Source: Sweltsa coloradensis
Taxonomy: Eukaryota > Arthropoda > Insecta > Plecoptera > Chloroperlidae
Length of the DNA stretch: 64,000 bases
Assembly: GCA_024449915.1 (NCBI GenBank)
Contig: JAMZAV010000166.1
Coordinates: 372,001-436,000, forward strand
Direction: 5' to 3'
The notes beneath the pieces were generated by a model. That model made no database searches, was not told the DNA's origin, and saw nothing but the letters and a program-made list of their open reading frames with translations. A program made the translations under genes and the position numbers. Shown here in pieces: positions 57,148-64,000 of this stretch; position 1 is the stretch's first letter, and each line of letters opens with the position of its first letter.

Positions 57148-60100
57148 TAGCCCAGGAGTGGAAGAAAATTTTGTATGGTGTACCCGGACAAAATTCCGAA
57201 CAAGCTGAAAATTTGCACACATGTTCAGTTCATCATTCTTAACAATAGTTGAAAAGTCCCCTAAGCTCCGCCGCGTGCGTCTTGAGATATAGTGACAAAA
57301 GGGCGTAAGTGCCAAAAATTTGTTATTTTCAATTTCAACCATTTTTTTTGCACTAATATCTACAAATTATTAAATATTTCTACGAAAGTAAAGTTGAAAT
57401 CAGTCATAAGCTTCGACCCATGCGTGGCAAAAGGGCGTAAGTGCCAAAAATATGATATTTTCAATAATTTCAATACATTTTAACATACGTATGTGCAACT
57501 GCAAATTATTATGTATTCATACGACGGAAACGTGAAATTGATCACTTTTCTTCGACCAGTGTGTCTTGACACATGGTGGCATAAGGGCGTAAGTGACAAA
57601 GATATGTTATTTTCAGTTTCAACAAACTTATTGACATTCATATATATGCAAATTATTTAAGTATTCGTACGAGATAAAAGTAAACATCTTCCCCGAGCTT
57701 CGTTGCTGGCGTCTTGATAATTGGTGGCAAAAGGGCGTAACTGACATCATAATTCAGTATTTAATATAAAAAGGGCTTTTGACATTCAACTACGTTTATT
57801 TTAACATATGAATACCATACAATGGACACTCAATGTAGAATCCATGCATGCTGACTGACTTGCTATGGCCAGCTTGTATGTAAAGAACCATTACAAAATC
57901 GTTGTAAGTAGCAGATTAGACATAACCAAATTTATAAAATATTGACCCCGACATTCTCAAACGGCATGCATAGACATAGTTAGGCGAAGATCTGGTGTGT
58001 TTTGACCTGGAAAGTTTTAACATATTCAAAGCGTGAAAAACTCATCTCATGTTAAAAATAATAAAACGGATTTTGAAAGGGATTCGAGCAGGAGCTGTGG
58101 ACAACCTAGCTTGGGCTTATCTGTCTGTAGTGTCACATCACTGCAGATCATGAGCTGTGACTCTTGATGAAATATAGTGGCAAAATGGCGTGTAACAAAA
58201 CTAAATAATTCAGTCATATGATTTAAAATATTTGCTTGTACGTTTGCCAGATTATCAGCCCGCAACATATTGAAGACTTGAAGGTCATCATCCTCAAGAT
58301 AAATCCCAAACATGGCACTAAACTGACATTAATTTGGTGTCCAGTTACCCTGGTCGTACTTAAAAAGTAATACTATGAAACCGATAGTGAAGCGTAAAGA
58401 TAGAGTACATGTCCCTTATTTCTTCATTGACAAAAAGCATAACTGCGCATCACTCACATTGAAGTTTATCTGCAACATCAACACTATTTAATAGCAATAT
58501 TTGGATAATGGTGATCTGAAGGACGCTTTTGGCACAAAGACGACTTTCACTGTTCGACGAATTCTTCTTTTGTTAAACTACGACAAAATCACATATTATT
58601 ATTGTCACAGAGTTGCGGGCTCAATCTCCCATATACATTAAACTACCATGCCAAAACATATATTTTCCTGTAAAGTGGTCAAACTTTGCATGTAGTGTAG
58701 TGATGCCACCACCTCGTCCTGTTTCCATACTAGGAAGTCTATACTAAATACATGTTTCATGTTGTGATTGTGAATAAATGCGGCTCAGTGTGTTCAGTTG
58801 TGTTTGACGGACACAGGAGACCTTCTTGTTCCAAGCTGGTAGGAATTACTAAGCTGCAGTTACCAAAAGTAAATTAGTAAATGAAATATATGCAGGAAGT
58901 TTTTAAGATATAAGTTGGCTTATGTTTTTCTACCGTTTTATCACAATAGATTTTGCTGTGGTACATTCCGTTTACTTCATTGAGCAGTAGCGCTTCATTT
59001 GCAACTGCGTACTGTGAGCTTTAGATTTGATATGCTGCCAGTCCACCAGCACATTTAATAGATCTACCCTTCCATCCCCTCTAAGATTGATGGCAAACAT
59101 AGGGGATGTATCATAGTTTGTAGCGTTCAATGCCAGTCGGGCACACATGCAATTCAGTCCGCTATGTAAGCGTTCATTTCCCACTCGGACATTTAAAAAA
59201 TCAAATCGGTATTGAAATATGTTTATTCTATCTTTGCTCATGCTCTCTATCTATCGTGATGTGATACTATAGTCAAGCCCAAGATAGGTTGTCCACAGCT
59301 CGTGCTCGAATCCCTTTCAAATCCGTCTATGCAAGCCGCTTGAGAATGCTGGAGAAAATTATTTTATAGGTTTGGTAGGTTTGGTAATGTCCAGTCTGCT
59401 ACTTACAAAAATTTTGTAATGATTCTTTACAAACAAGCTGGCCATAGCAAGTCAGTCAGCATGCATGGATTTTCAATTGAGTGTCCATTGTTTGGTATTC
59501 ATATGTTACAATAAACGTAGTTGAATGTCAAAAGCCCATTTTATATAACTTATAATATAGAATTATGATGTCAGTTACGCCCTTTTGCCACCATTTAACA
59601 AGACGCCAGCAACGAAGTTCGGGGAAGATGTTTACTTTTGTCTCGTACAAATACTAAATAATTTGCATGTATACGAATGTCAATAAGTGTTTGTTGAAAC
59701 TAAAAATAACATATCTTTGTCACTTACGCCCTTATGCCACCATGTGTCAAGACACACTGGTCGAAGAAAAGGGAACAATTTCACGTTTCCGTCGTATGAA
59801 TACATAACAATTTGTACATGTCAAAATGTATTGAAATTGAAAATATCATACTTTTGGCACTTACGCCCTTTTGCCACGTACGGGTCGAAGCTTATGACTG
59901 ATTTTAACTTTACTGACGTAGAAATATTTAATAATTTGTACATATTAGTGTAAAAAAATGGTTGAAATTGAAAAGAAAACATTTTTGGCACTTACGCCCT
60001 TTTGCCATTATATCTCAAGACGCACGCGGCGGAGCTTAGGGGACTTTTCAATTATTGCTTAGAAGGCTATTTTGAGCAAGTGTGCAAATTTTCAGCTTGT

Positions 60101-60466
60101 TGTTGTTGTAGTTGTTGTTGTTATTTGCAGTTGCACATACGTATGTCAAAATGTATTGATATTGAAAATATCATACTTTTGGCACTTACGCCCTTTTGCC
60201 ACGCACGGGTCGAAGCTTATGACTGATTTTAACTTTACTGACGTAGAAATATTTAATAATTTGTACATATTAGTGTAAAAAAATGGTTGAAATTGAAAAT
60301 AAAATATTTTTGGCACTTACGCCCTTTTGCCACTATATCTCAAGACGCACGCGGCGGAGCTTAGGGGACTTTTAAACTATTGCTTACTAGGCTAATCTGA
60401 GCCTGTGTGCAAATTTTCAGCTTGTTCGGAATTTTGTCCGGGTAAAAGTCTTCCACTCCTGGGCTA
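57148..60466. mobile_element. 3.3-kb foldback element with TTA target duplication
   Basis: Terminal inverted repeats start TAGCCCAGGAGTGGAAGA and extend about 1.0-1.2 kb (left about 57148-58170, right about 59245-60466). It sits between two copies of TTA (57145-57147 and 60467-60469) inside a tandem repeat whose intact units read CTCATTAGGTGCC. The arms contain 130-150-bp subrepeats marked by GGCAAAAGGGCGTAAGTGCC or relatives (left 57299, 57428, 57587, 57729; right 59577, 59726, 59860, 59994, 60187, 60316). The right arm has one extra unit. A 3-bp TTA duplication fits PIF/Harbinger-type transposition; no transposase is visible. Confidence 0.8.
58972..59241 (-). other. Protein-like sequence in the foldback spacer, possibly captured host exon
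   Basis: An 89-codon open stretch on the minus strand in the non-repeated centre of the foldback. It contains RFDFLNVRVGNERL, then CMCARLALN, then MFAINLRGDGR. The RVGN, cysteine, GDGR order faintly resembles the second half of F5/8 type C (discoidin/fucolectin) domains, where such strings precede GRYV. The match is weak and the end of the domain is not recognisable. The other open stretch nearby (58047-58313, minus) is unmatched. Confidence 0.2.
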
Positions 60467-60470
60467 TTAG

Positions 60471-61322
60471 GTGCCTTCATGGTGAATGCTGGAAATCAAG
60501 GTAAAAATAATATAAACTACTAGGGATGGAGGTTGAAAAAATGTGGTTTAGGAAATGAGAATAGGCCGATTGGGTTAAAACACATTAAAACATAATTTTA
60601 ATAACTAATTTGAATAAAAATTCAATTTTGGGTTAGGGCTATGAATTATTCCAATTTTAGGGGATGATTTAGGGGGACTTGGGGTGGAATATCGCTTGCC
60701 TCTCGGCGGATTATTTTTCATATTATTATGTACCATCATGCCAAATTTCATGCTGATAACTCATTAGGTGCCTTCATTGTGAATGCTGGAAATCAAGGTA
60801 AAAATAATATAAACTACTAAGGATGGAGGTTGAAAAAATGTGGTTTAGGAAATGAGAATAGGCCGATTGGGTTAAAACACATTAAAACATAATTTTAATA
60901 ACTAATTTGAATAATAATTCAATTTTGGGTTAGGGCTATGAATTATTCCAATTTTAGGGGATGATTTAGGGGGACTTGGGGGTGGAATATCGCTTGCCTC
61001 TCGGTGGATTATTTTTCATATTATTATGTACCATTATGCCTAATTTCATGCTGATAACTCATTAGGTGCCTTCATTGTGAATGCTGGAAATCAAGGTATA
61101 ATATAAACTATTAGGGATGGGGGTTGAAAAAATGTGGTTTAGGAAATGAGAATATGCCGATTGGGTTAAAACACATAAAAACATAATTTTAATATCTAAT
61201 TTGAATCAAATTCAATTTTGGGTCAGAGCTAAGAATTATTCCAATTTAAGGGGATGATTTAGGGGGTGTTGGGGGTAGAATATCGCTTGCCTCTCGGCGG
61301 ATTATTAATTCTGATATTTTTA
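60471..61322 (+). repeat. 297-bp tandem repeat, units 2-4
   Basis: Units start GTGCCTTCAT at 60471, 60768 and 61066 (spacing 297 and 298 bp). Each carries GGAAATGAGAATAGGCCGAT and TGGAATATCGCTTGCCTCTC or close variants. The last unit diverges and fades after about 61310. Confidence 0.92.
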
Positions 61323-61631
61323 TCTACCCCCGTGTCAAATTTCGCGCTTGGAGCCCATGTGTTAGATATTTATTAATGGTTTTGAATTTAAATGGTTTTG
61401 GTTTTGGTTTTGAAAGCAAAAGTGCATGAGTCTGAGGTACATCTAAGTGTGGTCCAAGTTGTATAGTTCTAAGATGTACCGTTTTCTCTGTAGGCTCTTA
61501 TTCCTTTCCGTCAGAATCCACATCCAGCTAGCCACCTCTAGCCACCAAGTCAGCCGGAATTTTTTCGACCATTTTGAGGAACTTTTTTAAAGACAGAACG
61601 GGTGATTGGAACGGGCTGATTTTTTGTTTTT
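61323..61631. other. Unassigned intron sequence
   Basis: Includes a short (GGTTTT)n stretch near 61390-61412. Nothing else recognised. Confidence 0.4.
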
Positions 61632-62000
61632 GTAGGTCATGGACCACATATCAGGTCATATACCCAGTTTCAAGATTGTAAATATTTCGGGGCGGCGTGT
61701 GCAGATATTGCTGAAAACCCCCCAACTCCGGTAGGAGTAAACAGGGTCCAGTTAGTCATCGCCTTCTAGCATCCCGTGAGCTTGGCTGCGGGCGAACGAC
61801 CGTCGCCCTACATTTTGGTAGGTCATGGACCACATATCAGGTCAAATACCGAGTTTCAAGATTGTAAATATTTCGGGGCGGCGTGTGCAGATAGCTGAAA
61901 ACCCCCCAACTCGGGTAGGAGTAAAAAACAGGGTCGAGTTAGTCATCGCCTTCTAGCATCGCGTGCGCTTGGCTGCGGGCGAACGACCGTCGCCCTAGAT
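61632..62000 (+). repeat. 186-bp tandem duplication
   Basis: GTAGGTCATGGACCACATAT begins units at 61632 and 61818. Both continue with TTTCGGGGCGGCGTGTGCAG and end with GCGGGCGAACGACCGTCGCC. The two units are about 95 percent alike by eye. Markedly GC-rich. Confidence 0.9.
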
Positions 62001-63242
62001 ATTTCACCAAAAACTGTAGTCAAATGTTTTTTTATTTGTTGCTTGGTTTATGTTTTCCTTGTTTTTTTCAAAATAATACACTGGCTACTGAAATATGACT
62101 GACGATATTATCTGCTACCGAAATATTATTGAACATTTCCAATCCTAGTTCAAAAATCCCCTTACCTCCACGGCTGTGAAATGGAGCTTGCTGATTGGCT
62201 GTAAAGATCACCAGCCCTACGCCGAGCGCATCCATAAGGCATAATCACCGCTTTAACTCTTGTTTGCCTGACATTGAAGGGATAGCTTCTCTCTTATGTA
62301 AGCTTCCTGGAGCGAATACAGAGTTTCTATTCCACCAGTGTCGGTCTTAACACGGATTCAGAGCTCTTCACTAGGATATACGACAAGCATCGCGCCCTTA
62401 GAAAATCTTGAATTTAATCCTATAAATGTACGTTACCGAATATAGAGAAAGTAAATAATGGTTCTGTAGGATTAAGGGATGTGCAAACGTTCGAAATTCT
62501 TGAACTTAAAAAAGTTCGAATCAAGTTCCGAGCTAGGAAAAAAATAGAATTAAAAAAAAATTGTATGGTAGTGTACGGTTACCTAGTGAGAAAAAGGTTC
62601 TCGATTTCCAGGTACAAACAAAAAATAACAAATTAGATGGTGGAGGGGCCGGTTCAGATGCTACATACTTTCTTGGTGGAGGTGCCGGTCCAGACGTATC
62701 ACTATTTAACCTACTATAACGGTTTTATTTCCCTTTAAGTTGGGTTCGAGTTCGTTTCAGGTTTGGTTCCAAATTTTATAGAAGTTCGAAGTTCGATGGA
62801 CAGACCCTCTGAAAGCTCGACTTCGTTTCGAAATTAAAAATCTAGGTTCGCACAGCCCTATACCCGAGGAGTGAGTCAGTGAGTCAGTACACAACAAAGC
62901 ATGAATAAACAATAATTGGTAAGTGGTAAGTAGTAATCACGAAAGCCACCCCCCACCGGGTAATTATAAGACAAGACACTCGTTTGTAGGCCTTAAGACA
63001 ACTACATACAACACTTTAAGATTTAGGATTCATTATTAGATATAGATTCATGTTAGTAAATTCACGGTTCGAGTGATCAAACTTCACCGCAGAATTACGC
63101 GATGTTGTTGTTTACAAAAACAATGGGAACACTTGAGTATTTGTTTTGCCCTAAAACACCATGTAACTAAAGCCAACAACCGCAATATATAATATAGTTA
63201 ACATTCTTGTATTTTTTTCGTTGTGCGGCATGCAAATCTTAC
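62001..63242. other. Intron immediately downstream of exon A, unassigned
   Basis: Contains a short duplicated phrase (GGTGGAGGGGCCGGTTCAGA at 62639 and GGTGGAGGTGCCGGTCCAGA at 62676) and several GTTCGAA-rich stretches. No coding signal other than exon A at its right edge. Confidence 0.45.
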
Positions 63243-63456
63243 CTGTCTAGTGAGATGGCCATGAGAGTAAAGACGCTCGACGCGATGGACACGTTAGCGA
63301 CAAAGTTGTTGACGGTGCAGAAGACGGGTCCAAATGGCCAATCAGAGTTGAGCATGAAGATAAAGTTGAAGATGCAGTTGAGCAGGGCCATGAACAAGTC
63401 GGATAAACTCAGGTTGACCAGGAAGTAGTTGGTCACTGTGCGCATGCGCCGGTGAG
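63243..63456 (-). CDS. TACR-like: Tachykinin-receptor-like GPCR, internal exon A (ICL1, TM2, ECL1, TM3, D-R of DRY)
   Basis: This exon encodes about 71 residues of a seven-transmembrane, G-protein-coupled neuropeptide receptor of the plasma membrane. In order, one sees the first intracellular loop and start of TM2 (MRTVTNYFLVNLSLSD, with the conserved TM2 Asp), ECL1 containing SDWPFG, the cysteine at the top of TM3 (VFCTVNNF) that normally forms the disulphide to ECL2, and TM3 ending SVFTLMAISLDR. The MRTVTNYFLVNLS, DWPFG and SVFTLMAIS-DR strings are typical of tachykinin (neurokinin) receptors, especially invertebrate ones. On the minus strand it is preceded by a pyrimidine-rich tract and CAG, and followed by GTAAG. 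It starts in phase 1 (a codon's last two bases) and ends in phase 2 after AG of the Arg codon. TM1 and the N-terminus are not in the window. A related class A peptide receptor is the alternative; the tachykinin assignment rests on motif recall, not on a search. Confidence 0.87.
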
Positions 63457-64000
63457 CTGCAACATACGAGAACATTTGGTTTCAATACAACTGCAGATAT
63501 CAGGACGATAATGCATAGTGGATTCAATGAACAGCCGTTCATTGCAGCGCTTGTTGACCGAAGTGAATGGATTTACTTTAATTAGCAACTCTTCTTGGAA
63601 CATGTTTGATACATTGTGGATAAATGTACATCCTTATTCTTTTATTCTCATCCCTTAGGATATTTCGTTCATTTAAACGGGGACAATACACACGATTTCA
63701 ATTATTCACCATCTTTGTCAACCATGGCCTAAGCCACCCAGTTTTCAGTTAATTTGGACCCAGCAATGAGAAATCTCTCACTATTGTGGATAGTCTTGAT
63801 TTCGTTGCATATTATTCACTTGGCAATATCTGCCTTATTTCAGTTACATAAATAATTATTCACTATTAGCTAAACCGAAACGGTAAATTAACTGAAACTA
63901 TAGGTTTCTTCTTTCGCAGACCTAGTGTAAGTACTCAATGTGCCAATGACTTCTACACTAAAGCGAACGAACGAACCTTATGGCTTTCTACTTCAGTTCA
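63457..64000. other. Intron upstream of exon A, unassigned
   Basis: The acceptor tract of exon A (TTCTCGTATGTTGCAG on the minus strand) lies at 63457-63472. The TM1 exon is not present before the window ends. Confidence 0.5.

Larger units (their letters stand above)
25435..63242 (-). other. Intron between receptor exons A and B (about 37.8 kb)
   Basis: Bounded by a GTAAG donor after exon A and a CAG acceptor before exon B. It contains most of the A1, A2, C and D elements, several foldback elements, tandem repeats and a LINE fossil. I saw no further receptor exon inside. Because exons A and B join in phase and in correct protein order, nothing coding needs to be missing between them. Nested genes cannot be excluded, but no reading frame here looks like a conserved protein. 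Confidence 0.82.

Noticed and set aside
63342..63542. 66-codon minus-strand frame overlapping exon A
   Set aside because: It is an out-of-frame shadow of exon A crossing its acceptor.

Overview
This is a eukaryotic, metazoan-type genomic window. It is AT-rich, has no long uninterrupted reading frames, carries GT-AG spliced exons of an animal neuropeptide receptor, and is crowded with interspersed repeats, foldback elements and microsatellites. The receptor sequence most resembles invertebrate tachykinin receptors as I recall them. The species and phylum cannot be fixed from the sequence alone; a non-vertebrate bilaterian with a fairly large genome is my inference.

One protein-coding gene is supported, on the minus strand. 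Three consecutive internal exons of a rhodopsin-family (class A) GPCR of the tachykinin/neurokinin receptor type are visible. Exon A is at 63243-63456 (end of the first loop, TM2, ECL1, TM3, D-R of the DRY motif). Exon B is at 25300-25434 (Y of DRY, second loop, TM4). Exon C is at 14670-14750 (second extracellular loop with its conserved cysteine). Their splice phases fit (A to B and B to C both phase 2), and the joined reading has no stop. The introns are 37.8 kb and 9.9 kb. Earlier exons (N-terminus, TM1) must lie beyond the right edge, and the TM5-TM7 exons probably beyond the left edge. Almost everything else is intron or flank of this gene.

The introns are a repeat graveyard. The dominant class is a set of non-coding elements (called A1, A2, C and D here) with a shared architecture: a head starting TTGGATGAGCG or a relative, and a tail with a short hairpin ending in CTAG (CTATAG in two copies). 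At every tail I checked the next genomic base is T. This layout suggests non-autonomous rolling-circle (Helitron/Helentron-type) transposons. They are nested (A2 inside D at 23.5-24.3 kb; C2 inside C1 at 53.3-54.2 kb) and once tandem (two D copies at 48.4-50.4 kb).

Other repeats by region: 1-14 kb holds microsatellites, degenerate LINE traces, an inverted repeat with a hammerhead-ribozyme-like motif (5.1-5.6 kb), a 10-unit 29-bp minisatellite (6.6-6.9 kb) and a 0.6-kb foldback next to exon C (13.6-14.2 kb). At 28.9-30 kb there is a small MITE-like inverted repeat joined to a roughly 300-bp tandem repeat. At 55-62 kb lie a LINE reverse-transcriptase C-terminal fossil, a 0.5-kb near-perfect foldback (56.1-56.6 kb), a 297-bp tandem array interrupted by a 3.3-kb foldback element with a 3-bp TTA target duplication, and a 186-bp tandem duplication. 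Five copies of a short SINE/LINE-tail family (S1) with a conserved stem-loop are spread from 11 to 45 kb. A few less repetitive intronic blocks (35.0-35.5, 38.6-38.95, 47.07-47.42 kb) are candidate regulatory DNA, by inference only.
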